49,013 nucleotides of DNA, taken from contig DAORPQ010000014.1 in the NCBI GenBank assembly GCA_035442025.1, forward strand, positions 1-49,013. The letters are read 5' to 3'. The notes under the pieces are model-generated. The model did no database searches. It was not told where the DNA came from and worked only from the letters and a program-made list of their open reading frames with translations. The DNA comes from Competibacter_A sp003527885. Its GTDB lineage: Bacteria; Pseudomonadota; Gammaproteobacteria; Competibacterales; Competibacteraceae. Of the stretch, positions 41,264 to 49,013 are shown one piece after another (the stretch's first letter is position 1; each line of letters starts with the position of its first letter). A program made the translations under genes and the position numbers.

Positions 41264-42319
41264 ATGAACGCAGAATGGCGGGTATTTCTTGAGCGGGCGG
41301 GTGCCGTGCTGGCGACCGATGGGGTAGCAAACTTCGGCCGGGCTGACCTCGAATCCCGCGCGGCGCTTTCCGGCGAGGTGTGCTGCGACCTGTCGCAGCG
41401 GGGTCTGATCGTCGCGCGCGGCCCCGATAGCGAGAGTTTCTTGCAAGGCCAACTGACGTGCGACCTGCGGCAGGCGACGCCGCAGCGCAGCCTGCTCGGC
41501 GCTTATTGCAGCCCCAAGGGTCGGGCGCTGGCCTGCCCGCAGGTGTTCCGACGCGAAGACGCCCATTACCTGGAGCTGCCGCGCGCGCTGGTGGCGCCGA
41601 CGCTGGCGCGCTTGCGGAAATACGTGCTCAGGGCCAAAACCGCGCTGGAGGACGCCAGCGACTCTCTGGCGCGGATGGGGGTGGCCGGGCCTGCCGCCGC
41701 GCGCTTGCTGGCGGAACACGCTTCGGCGGAGGTCGCCGCCATGCTGGAAGGTGAGGTACGCGATTCACACGGCGTCACGGTCCTCCGTCTGCCCGGTCCC
41801 ACCCCTCGCTTCCAACTGCACGGCCCGGCCCCCGAACTGACGGCGTTTTGGAACGCGCTCGCCCCGAATGTCACCCCCATCGGCGCCGGGCCCTGGCGTT
41901 TGCTGGATATTTTGGCGGGAACGCCGGCCGTCTACCCCGAAACCGTGGAAGCGTTCGTGCCGCAAATGCTCAACCTGCAGTTGCTGGATGGGATCGGCTT
42001 TCAGAAAGGCTGCTACACCGGGCAGGAGATCGTGGCGCGCACCCATTATTTGGGCAAGCTGAAACGGCGGATGTATTTGGCGCGGGTGGACAGTCCGACG
42101 CCGCCCCATCCCGGCGATGCGCTGTTTTCAGTTCACGCCGACCCCGGCCAGAGCGCGGGACAACTGGCCGATGCGGCATGGCATCCCGACGGCGGTTATG
42201 CCGTGCTGGCGGTGGCGATGATCGAGCTCGCCGAACGGGGAACGCTGCAACTGGGCGCGGTCGGCGGGCCGACGCTTCGCCTGGAGCCGCTGCCTTACCG
42301 CTTCGAAGCCGCCGCTTAA
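41264..42319 (+). CDS. ygfZ: YgfZ folate-binding Fe-S maintenance protein
   Basis: The 351-residue GcvT-like protein carries the invariant 'QKGCYTGQEIVARTHYLGKLKRR' region (the KGCYxGQE motif at about 248-256; listed here in parts as KGCYTGQEIVAR and THYLGKLKRR), plus 'DLSQRGLIVARGPDSESFLQGQLTCDL'. It is tetrahydrofolate-dependent and helps maintain certain Fe-S enzymes such as MiaB. In E. coli ygfZ lies next to sdhE (ygfY) as here it flanks the sdh locus. Its 3' end overlaps rnt by 4 nt. No clear SD. Confidence 0.93.
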   Translation: MNAEWRVFLERAGAVLATDGVANFGRADLESRAALSGEVCCDLSQRGLIVARGPDSESFLQGQLTCDLRQATPQRSLLGAYCSPKGRALACPQVFRREDAHYLELPRALVAPTLARLRKYVLRAKTALEDASDSLARMGVAGPAAARLLAEHASAEVAAMLEGEVRDSHGVTVLRLPGPTPRFQLHGPAPELTAFWNALAPNVTPIGAGPWRLLDILAGTPAVYPETVEAFVPQMLNLQLLDGIGFQKGCYTGQEIVARTHYLGKLKRRMYLARVDSPTPPHPGDALFSVHADPGQSAGQLADAAWHPDGGYAVLAVAMIELAERGTLQLGAVGGPTLRLEPLPYRFEAAA

Positions 42320-42954
42320 CCGTCGGCGGGCATCCAACCCCCCAATGCTTTCCAGCGGTTGACGATCAAGCAAAACAGGTCCGCCGTGCGCTCGGCGTCG
42401 TAAATCGCCGAATGCGCCTCGCGCTCGTCCCAGCGGATGTCCGCCGCCTGGAGCGCCCGCGCCAGCACCGTTTGCCCGTAGGCCAACCCGGCCAGCGACA
42501 CCGTGTCGAAGCTGCTGAACGGATGAAAAGGGTTACGCTTGATCTTGGTGCGGGCCACCGCCGCGTTCAGAAACGCCAGATCGAAAAACGCGTTGTGGCC
42601 GACCAGGACGGCGCGGGTACAACCGGTTTCCCGCATCTCCCGCCGGATCTCCTGAAAGATGCCCTCCAAGGCTTCGCGTTCCGCGACCGCGTAGCGGAAG
42701 GGATGATCCGGGTCGATCCCGTTGACCGCCATCGATGCCGGGTCCAGCCGCGCGCCGGGAAAGGGTTGGACGTGATGGGCCAAGGTGCCGGCGGGGCGTA
42801 AGTCGCCCTGCCAGTCCATGCGCACGATGACGGCGGCGATTTCCAGTAAGGCGTCGGTTTGGGCGTTGATGCCGCCGGTTTCGACATCCACGATGACCGG
42901 GAGGAATCCCCGGAACCGGCGAGCGATGAGAGCGTTCGGGGGGGGTCCGTTCAT
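42316..42954 (-). CDS. rnt: Ribonuclease T
   Basis: The 212-residue DEDDh exonuclease has 'PVIVDVETGGINAQTDALLEIAAV' (ExoI), 'VLVGHNAFFDLAFLNAA' (ExoII) and 'HSAIYDAERTADLF' (ExoIII, with the catalytic H and D). It also has 'RNPFHPFSSFDTVSLAGLAYGQTVL', typical of RNase T. It trims 3' ends of tRNA and other small RNAs. No SD is obvious. It converges with ygfZ. Confidence 0.94.
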   Translation of the reverse strand: MNGPPPNALIARRFRGFLPVIVDVETGGINAQTDALLEIAAVIVRMDWQGDLRPAGTLAHHVQPFPGARLDPASMAVNGIDPDHPFRYAVAEREALEGIFQEIRREMRETGCTRAVLVGHNAFFDLAFLNAAVARTKIKRNPFHPFSSFDTVSLAGLAYGQTVLARALQAADIRWDEREAHSAIYDAERTADLFCLIVNRWKALGGWMPADG

Positions 42955-43013
42955 CCGTGCAGGATAACGGATCGCCTACCGAAACGCACTGACACTCGCG
43001 GGCGGGCTGGGCC

Positions 43014-43451
43014 TCAGCCTGGCGTGTTGTGTTCCACCCACCGCGAGCCGGCGGCGCTGTGCTCGCGTTTCCAGAAGGGCGCTTTCGATTTCAGTTCTTC
43101 CATGATCCACCGGCAGGCCGCGAAGGCCGTCGCCCGGTGCGCCGACCAGACCGCCACCAGCACGATGGGATCGCCGGGGTTCAACTCGCCGACCCGGTGA
43201 AGCACCAGGGCATCCAGGAGCGGCCATTCCCGGGCGGCGGTTTCAACGATGCGCTGCAAACAGCGCTCGGTCATACCGGGGTAATGCTCCAGGCTCATCC
43301 GGCTGATGGCGGCTTGTTCGTCACAGTCGCGCACGGTGCCGATGAAGGTCGCCGTCGCGCCGTACCGGCCTTTCAGTTCGGTCCGGCCGGCTTGATAACA
43401 CCCCAGTTCCGCCAGCGGTTCGAAGGGCGCATCCCGCAATTCGACCTTCAC
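43014..43451 (-). CDS. moaE: Molybdopterin synthase catalytic subunit MoaE
   Basis: The 145-residue protein has 'GRYGATATFIGTVRD', 'LEHYPGMTERCLQRI' and the active-site lysine region 'WIMEELKSKAPFWKRE' (KxxxPxWK). It inserts sulfur from MoaD thiocarboxylate into precursor Z to make molybdopterin. It overlaps no gene and follows moaD by 3 nt, implying translational coupling. Only moaD and moaE are here; moaA/C/B are not in the window. Confidence 0.95.
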   Translation of the reverse strand: MKVELRDAPFEPLAELGCYQAGRTELKGRYGATATFIGTVRDCDEQAAISRMSLEHYPGMTERCLQRIVETAAREWPLLDALVLHRVGELNPGDPIVLVAVWSAHRATAFAACRWIMEELKSKAPFWKREHSAAGSRWVEHNTPG

Positions 43452-43454
43452 CCT

Positions 43455-43688
43455 CTACCCTCCTGTCACCGGCGGGAAGAACGCCACCTCATCGCCATCG
43501 CGGACGGTTTGTTCCAGGCTGGCGTATTCCATATTGACCGCCGCCAGCGTATTCGGCGGTAACGGCGTTTCCGGCCACAGCCCCGCCCAAATTTCGGCAA
43601 CCGTGGTTGTTTCGGCCACGGAAAACCGATCTTCAGCGCGACCCAAGCGGTCGCGCAGGCTGGCGAAATATTTGATCTGTACGGTCAT
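43455..43688 (-). CDS. moaD: Molybdopterin synthase sulfur-carrier subunit MoaD
   Basis: The 77-residue ubiquitin-like protein starts 'MTVQIKYFASLRDRLG' and ends in the diagnostic Gly-Gly 'DEVAFFPPVTGG', the site adenylated and thiocarboxylated by MoeB. I use ATG 43688; an in-frame TTG at 43706 would add six residues. No SD stands out. It is immediately upstream of moaE. Confidence 0.92.
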   Translation of the reverse strand: MTVQIKYFASLRDRLGRAEDRFSVAETTTVAEIWAGLWPETPLPPNTLAAVNMEYASLEQTVRDGDEVAFFPPVTGG

Positions 43689-43890
43689 GACGGAATTTTT
43701 TATCAACCCCGCTTCCAGGTGTTTGAAGATGCGGCCACGATCGGCGAAATGGCCGACACGATCCCTACCGGGATGACGTTTGTTACAACCTATGTCCTAT
43801 TAGGGTCACTTCAAGTTCAGTTTATCGTCACTGTTGGCTGTTCAAAATACCCATCGAGAACGAGGCCCTCCCTGGCCTTTGGGGAATTGG

Positions 43891-44640
43891 CTACAGGCAG
43901 CCCTGGCCGATGATCTGGGCGACCCGGTTTTGGAACTCGGCGGAACCGAGGAATTCGCCGCGCAGTTGTTCGCGGCTCTTGAGGCCGCCGTCCAACTGGC
44001 CGACCCAGTAGTTGAAGCCCGCCAAATCCCCGCCCCGCCGCAGGAAGGCGTAGTACAGGTCGGCCACGTAGTCGCGGTTGCCCCGGTTGCGGTTCAAGTA
44101 CTCCCCGCTACCCAGGAACTGCGTGGAAATGCTGTTCACCTCATTGTTGACCGCCGCCGCCCCCTGGCACTGCGCGGCGCGGAACCGGGCCGCCCAGTAA
44201 GTGAACCCGCCGGTGTCGGACAGCCGGTTGAGGAAGCCCCGGTAGAAGTCCACCACGGCGTAGACCTCGGCCCGGCTGGCGGTGCTGCCCAGCAACCCCT
44301 GCATGTAGCTGCCAAACTCCGCCGAGAACAGGAAGGAAAACAGCACCACCGACCGCGGCATCCCTTGGGCGAGCTGGCCAACCCAGTAGTTCAGACCGCC
44401 GCCGTCGGGGTCGCGCTGGAAGAAGGTCCGGTACAGATCAGTGACGTATTGACCGTCGCCGGTACCCTTGGCCGCGTACTCCGCACTTTCAAAGAACCAG
44501 CCCGCCATCACCCGAAAGGCTTCTTGCACGTCCACTCCCAAGCCTTGCAGCCGGCTCACCTCCCCTTGCCAGTAGGCCCAGCCACCGGGATCGGGCGCGC
44601 GGCTTAAAATCGATTGGTAGTAGTGCCCGATCAAGGTTTG
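43891..44640 (-). repeat. DUF4214 C-terminal module, copy 2 (complete)
   Basis: Residues about 454-702 of the beta-helix protein. Four DUF4214-like units are visible, each beginning with a Y/F-x-x-x-L/F-R-x-x-D pattern (YYQSILSRAPD, LYRTFFQRDPD, FYRGFLNRLSD, LYYAFLRRGGD). It is closely related in sequence and DNA to the left-edge protease module. Confidence 0.88.
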
Positions 44641-45999
44641 TTCGGCGGGCAGCGCCCCGACCTCGACCGCGCCAATGTCCACCACACCGTTCACGCTCCG
44701 CGGCCGGTAGCCGCGCCCATCCGCCCCAAGCGCTGCCGATTGCGCCAAAGCGTTATCACCGCCATCGATCAGTGGACCGCCCGCAACGGGTAGCTGCGTC
44801 AGTGTGGGTCCTCCATTGTTTGCCAGAGGGCCAACGGCCGTACCGAGCGCGCCAGGAAGAACACTATCACCCGCAACCGTATTGGCGTTGCTCAACCCCG
44901 AGACCCCGTTCTCGCCAAAAACATTATGGCCCCGAGACTTAAAAACCCCATTACTGTTATAGACCGACGCCCCTGTCGCTGCGCTGTTGCCTGCTATTAC
45001 ACTATTGCCCACCGAAAAATCGAGCGAGCCGTTAAAAACGCCGCCGCCTCTGGATGAGGGAGCCGTGTTATTAACTATCGTGCTATTCAGTACGGTTGTC
45101 GTACCCGCTCTAATTCTAAGACCGCCTCCGCCATCAGTAATAACGGCACTCAAAGCCCCATTCGCCGAGAGAGTACTATTATAGACGGTCAAGGTGCCGC
45201 TTTCGTTGTTAATACCCCCACCGCCACCCTGGGCGGTATTTGCGTTAATAGTGGTATTGGTGATCGTCATAGTCGCAGAAGCATCATCATTTTTTAAGCC
45301 GCCGCCATAACGCCCGGCCAAATTGCCGGTAAAAGTACTGTTATTGACCGTCAACGCACCTAGGTTATAAATAGCGCCACCGCTTCGAGTAGTCGCCGCA
45401 TTGCCGGACAGAACCGTATTGTTGACCGTCAATTTCCCGCGATTGAAGATGCCGCCCCCAAGACCATCAGGAGCCGAGTTACCCTCTAAAACACAATAGC
45501 TGACGGTCAATACACTACTCGATAAGCTGTTACTGATAGCGCCGCCTCCATCCGCGCCAGACCATCTGCTGGATTGAATGGTGCTGTTTTGCAAGAACAG
45601 CGTTCCAGCATTATTAATTCCACCGTTTTGAAGCTTTACTGTTGAGAGAAAAACGGTCTTGCCGCTGTTGATGGTGAAGATGCGCTGGGTGTTGTTACCG
45701 CTGATCGTCACATTTGGCGCGGCGCCAATAATGGTCAACGGATCGTTAATGATAAATCCCCCTGACGTCGACAGAGTGCCGCTCAGGCCCGCCTGAAAAA
45801 CGATCGTGTCCGCGCCAGAGGTGTTATTGGCATCGGATATTGCCTGCCGCAATGAACCGAGGCCGCTGTCGCTGAGGTTCGCGACCGTAAAGGTAGCCGC
45901 ATAGCTCAAAGGCGATCCAAAAAGCACGGCAACTGTACTGATGGCCCCCAAATAGCCCAAAACTCGCCGCGACCGGCTGCGGACGGATCGAACTTTCAT
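43891..45999 (-). CDS. Secreted right-handed beta-helix protein with C-terminal DUF4214 module
   Basis: The 702-residue protein starts at ATG 45999 (SD AGGAGAT) with a signal peptide (VLGYLGAISTVAVLFGSPLSYA). Residues about 36-430 carry repeated short strands rich in Asn, Gly and Thr ('GGGIFNRGKLTVNNTVLSGN', 'GGAIYNLGALTVNNSTFTGN'), the Pmp-like/choice-of-anchor-Q parallel beta-helix pattern, beginning with 'LSDSGLGSLRQAISDANN'. 'RGHNVFGENG' and 'VVDIGAVEVG' are typical end motifs. The last 249 residues are DUF4214 units shared with the left-edge protease. It is probably an adhesin or surface-displayed structural protein. No c-di-GMP riboswitch was seen upstream. Confidence 0.88.
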   Translation of the reverse strand: MKVRSVRSRSRRVLGYLGAISTVAVLFGSPLSYAATFTVANLSDSGLGSLRQAISDANNTSGADTIVFQAGLSGTLSTSGGFIINDPLTIIGAAPNVTISGNNTQRIFTINSGKTVFLSTVKLQNGGINNAGTLFLQNSTIQSSRWSGADGGGAISNSLSSSVLTVSYCVLEGNSAPDGLGGGIFNRGKLTVNNTVLSGNAATTRSGGAIYNLGALTVNNSTFTGNLAGRYGGGLKNDDASATMTITNTTINANTAQGGGGGINNESGTLTVYNSTLSANGALSAVITDGGGGLRIRAGTTTVLNSTIVNNTAPSSRGGGVFNGSLDFSVGNSVIAGNSAATGASVYNSNGVFKSRGHNVFGENGVSGLSNANTVAGDSVLPGALGTAVGPLANNGGPTLTQLPVAGGPLIDGGDNALAQSAALGADGRGYRPRSVNGVVDIGAVEVGALPAEQTLIGHYYQSILSRAPDPGGWAYWQGEVSRLQGLGVDVQEAFRVMAGWFFESAEYAAKGTGDGQYVTDLYRTFFQRDPDGGGLNYWVGQLAQGMPRSVVLFSFLFSAEFGSYMQGLLGSTASRAEVYAVVDFYRGFLNRLSDTGGFTYWAARFRAAQCQGAAAVNNEVNSISTQFLGSGEYLNRNRGNRDYVADLYYAFLRRGGDLAGFNYWVGQLDGGLKSREQLRGEFLGSAEFQNRVAQIIGQGCL

Positions 46000-46088
46000 A
46001 CACGATCTCCTCTATCAAGTTATCGATTGTAAAGATGAGGCATGAGGCTTCTTTGAAGTTGTGAAGCCCGCCACACCGATCTCGGAAA

Positions 46089-46652
46089 TTAACCACTCTC
46101 ACCGCACGATCTGCGACCCTCACTTGTACTCCGCCGAAACGAGCTCCGCCTTACCCGCCAGAGCGGCCGGTCCGCCCGATCGATCAACCCGTTTTGCCAC
46201 AGCCAGAGTCGCGCGTCCTCGGCATCTTGCTCGAACCAGGCACGGGCCGAACCGAGCCGGAAAGTATAGCCCCACGCATCCATGTCGGCGCACAGCCGCG
46301 CCCGACCGACGCCGGGTAACTCATCCGCCAACAAGAGTTGCAGGTAGCAGACGCCGTTCTCTTCGTCGCACTCGCCGCCCGCATCGGTATACAACCTCGC
46401 CCGGCGTCCGGGGTCCATGCAGATGTAATGACAGGCTTCATGCAAGGCGGAATGCACCGGTGTATCGTCGCGCACGAACAGGCGATCAGCGATCAACCCC
46501 GCCTCGCGCTCGCCCCAATAGCTGCCCGGAATCACCGTACCGCACGCCAGCCAGACCACGCCAAGCCCGTAACGGCCGAGCAGCTCGACCAACGGCGCAC
46601 GACCCAGTTCGGCGCAGGTCAATACCGCCTCTTCAGGCGTTGAATCACGCAT
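46089..46652 (-). CDS. Conserved hypothetical protein with a HEACH metal-site motif
   Basis: A 187-residue, probably cytosolic protein. A central 'VHSALHEACHYICMD' segment has the form HExxH (HEACH), seen in zinc peptidases, and is followed by 'DEENGVCYLQLLLAD'. No signal peptide. The first part has 'GVVWLACGTVIPGSYWGEREAGL'. The C-terminal 'RVRRSSFRRSTSEGRR' tail is basic. A proteolytic function is only a possibility; no family was recognised by name. It is upstream of and divergent from metK. No clear SD. Confidence 0.7.
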   Translation of the reverse strand: MRDSTPEEAVLTCAELGRAPLVELLGRYGLGVVWLACGTVIPGSYWGEREAGLIADRLFVRDDTPVHSALHEACHYICMDPGRRARLYTDAGGECDEENGVCYLQLLLADELPGVGRARLCADMDAWGYTFRLGSARAWFEQDAEDARLWLWQNGLIDRADRPLWRVRRSSFRRSTSEGRRSCGESG

Positions 46653-46825
46653 GAACGGTAAAACTTAAAGGTCTATTCAAAAACATAAACATAACCAAAT
46701 GGAATAAAAAACCGAGATGCAAATGCAATATTTTTTCGGTAGACTGTCACGTTTAAATTGCTTGATCTTTTTTCAACGACCATACGTCAGTCCCTGTTAT
46801 TAGTTGTTCGAGGATCTACCCCCTT
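46653..46825 (+). promoter_or_regulatory. AT-rich leader of metK
   Basis: The 173-bp region is notably AT-rich around 46680-46780 and must hold the metK promoter. I searched by eye for SAM-I, SAM-II and SAM-V type consensus elements and found none. A GAGGA lies about 13 nt before the metK start. Confidence 0.35.
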
Positions 46826-47986
<1,161 letters not shown>

Positions 47987-48008
47987 ACCGTTCCATTTTC
48001 TCGCCCCC

Positions 48009-48083
48009 ATGCCGAGGGGCGCTGCAACGGCATTCACCGTCAGGCTCGGCATGGCGTGGCTTTCCAAAAGCCAACGGCGCCCG
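48009..48083 (+). promoter_or_regulatory. S-adenosylhomocysteine (SAH) riboswitch
   Basis: The sequence follows the SAH aptamer consensus: P1 ATGCCGAG (48009-48016) pairs with CTCGGCAT (48045-48052); GAGGGGCGCTGCAAC is followed by a P2 ACGG/CCGT hairpin, CAGGCTCGG, a P4 hairpin GGCTTT/AAAGCC (48058-48072), and CAACGGCGCCC, whose GGCGCCC forms the pseudoknot with GGGGCGC. It lies 24 nt before the ahcY start. In known cases it turns ahcY on when SAH accumulates. The ahcY SD (AGGGAG 48095-48100) is just outside the aptamer, suggesting translational or antiterminator control. Confidence 0.95.
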
Positions 48084-48106
48084 TTCGACCGTATAGGGAG
48101 TACGTT

Positions 48107-49013
48107 ATGAACGCCGTCGTGCGCGAAAAACCCTTTGCCGACTATTACGTTGCCGACCTGTCACTGTCCGACTGGGGCCGCAAGGAAATCGCCATCGCCG
48201 AAACCGAAATGCCCGGTCTCATGGCGATCCGCGCCGAATACCAGGACCAACAGCCCCTGAAAGGCGCCCGCATCGCCGGATCGCTGCACATGACCATCCA
48301 GACCGCCGTGCTGATCGAAACCCTGGCGGCGCTGGGCGCGGACATCCGTTGGGCGTCCTGCAACATCTTTTCAACCCAAGATCACGCCGCCGCCGCCATC
48401 GCCGCCGACGGCATTCCGGTCTTCGCCTACAAGGGCGAATCGCTGGAAGAATACTGGGACTTCACCCACCGCATTCTGGAATGGGGCGACGGCGGCACGC
48501 CCAACATGATCCTGGACGACGGCGGCGACGCCACCTTGCTGATCACGCTCGGCGCGCGCGCGGAACAGGATCGCTCGCTGATCGCCAACCCGACCTGCGA
48601 GGAAGAACAGGTCCTGTTCGCCGCGATCCGCAAGCAATTGGAGCGGCAACCCGGCTGGTATTCCAAAATCCAGGCCAACATCAAAGGCGTGACCGAAGAA
48701 ACCACGACCGGCGTCCACCGGCTGTACACCATGGAAAAGGAAGGCCGGCTGCCCTTCCCCGCCATCAACGTCAACGACTCGGTGACTAAATCCAAATTCG
48801 ACAACCTCTACGGCTGCCGCGAGTCGCTGGTAGACGGCATCAAGCGCGCCACCGACGTGATGATCGCCGGCAAGATCGCGATGGTGCTGGGCTACGGCGA
48901 TGTCGGCAAGGGGTGCGCGCAATCGCTCAAGGGCTTGGGTGCGACGGTGTGGATCAGTGAAATCGACCCGATCTGCGCCCTGCAAGCGGCGATGGAAGGC
49001 TATCGGGTGGTCA
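48107..49013 (+). CDS. ahcY: S-adenosylhomocysteine hydrolase (5' part; runs off right edge)
   Basis: About 302 residues are present from ATG 48107 (SD AGGGAG). 'SLHMTIQTAVLIETLAALGADIRW', 'CNIFSTQDHAAAA', 'LDDGGDATLL', 'GVTEETTTGVHRLY', 'NVNDSVTKSKFDNLYGCRES' and the NAD-binding 'VLGYGDVGKGCAQSL' are all diagnostic. It hydrolyses SAH to adenosine and homocysteine, relieving inhibition of methyltransferases. It is cut at the window end after the NAD motif; no defect seen in the part present. Controlled by the SAH riboswitch upstream. Confidence 0.97.
   Translation, partial: MNAVVREKPFADYYVADLSLSDWGRKEIAIAETEMPGLMAIRAEYQDQQPLKGARIAGSLHMTIQTAVLIETLAALGADIRWASCNIFSTQDHAAAAIAADGIPVFAYKGESLEEYWDFTHRILEWGDGGTPNMILDDGGDATLLITLGARAEQDRSLIANPTCEEEQVLFAAIRKQLERQPGWYSKIQANIKGVTEETTTGVHRLYTMEKEGRLPFPAINVNDSVTKSKFDNLYGCRESLVDGIKRATDVMIAGKIAMVLGYGDVGKGCAQSLKGLGATVWISEIDPICALQAAMEGYRVV

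Noticed and set aside
46000..46088. c-di-GMP riboswitch upstream of the beta-helix protein
   Set aside because: Checked because of the shared module; no GACGCAAAG or CCGG.CTAA elements in the minus-strand leader.
46653..46825. Possible SAM riboswitch before metK
   Set aside because: No SAM-I, SAM-II or SAM-V type consensus elements were found in the AT-rich leader.

Overview
The window is GC-rich, densely packed bacterial chromosome. It looks like a gammaproteobacterium with a type IV pilus/type II secretion and aerobic TCA lifestyle. The evidence is the gene orders hemW/rdgB/rph | yicC-gmk-rpoZ-spoT-ridA-recG, pgeF-rluD | bamD, accA-tilS and sdhCDAB-sdhE | ygfZ, plus PilU and ExeA/ExeB (GspAB). 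I cannot name a species. A Competibacter- or Chromatiales-like lineage is a guess only. No tRNA, rRNA, IS element, phage or CRISPR array was seen.

Layout. Positions 1-2254 (minus) hold most of a secreted metzincin metalloprotease that ends in DUF4214 modules and runs off the left edge. Its leader carries a clear GEMM-I cyclic-di-GMP riboswitch (2347-2424). Then come yjbQ, an exported three-gene operon (di-heme peroxidase, Tat phosphoesterase, mono-heme cytochrome) divergent from oxyR, a Cys/Met PLP lyase, tenA, pgeF-rluD and bamD. These are followed by a nitroreductase, an SRPBCC protein, a DUF4230-like membrane protein, a VWA/MoxR pair, cysK and an agmatine deiminase broken by two single-base lesions.

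Positions 17704-28694 are information-processing and stringent-response housekeeping: hemW, rdgB, rph, yicC, a small secreted peptide with its own terminator, gmk, rpoZ, spoT, ridA and recG. Positions 28697-36934 hold exeA-exeB, pilU, a DegQ/MucD protease whose start lies in a 25-bp tandem duplication, accA and tilS.

Positions 36954-41016 form a complete succinate dehydrogenase locus, with assembly factors at both ends: SdhE downstream of a strong terminator and a 58-residue DUF1674/SdhAF4-like gene upstream. After it come ygfZ, rnt, moaE-moaD, a 702-residue beta-helix surface protein whose C-terminus is the same DUF4214 module as the left-edge protease, and a small HEACH-motif protein. The window closes with the SAM cycle: metK, then an SAH riboswitch and ahcY, which runs off the right edge.

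The most interesting signal is the combination of a c-di-GMP riboswitch, an exported metalloprotease, and a DUF4214 module shared with a large adhesin-like beta-helix protein 42 kb away. Together these suggest second-messenger control of surface-protein processing or anchoring. That functional link is inference. The riboswitch consensus and the shared module are visible in the sequence.
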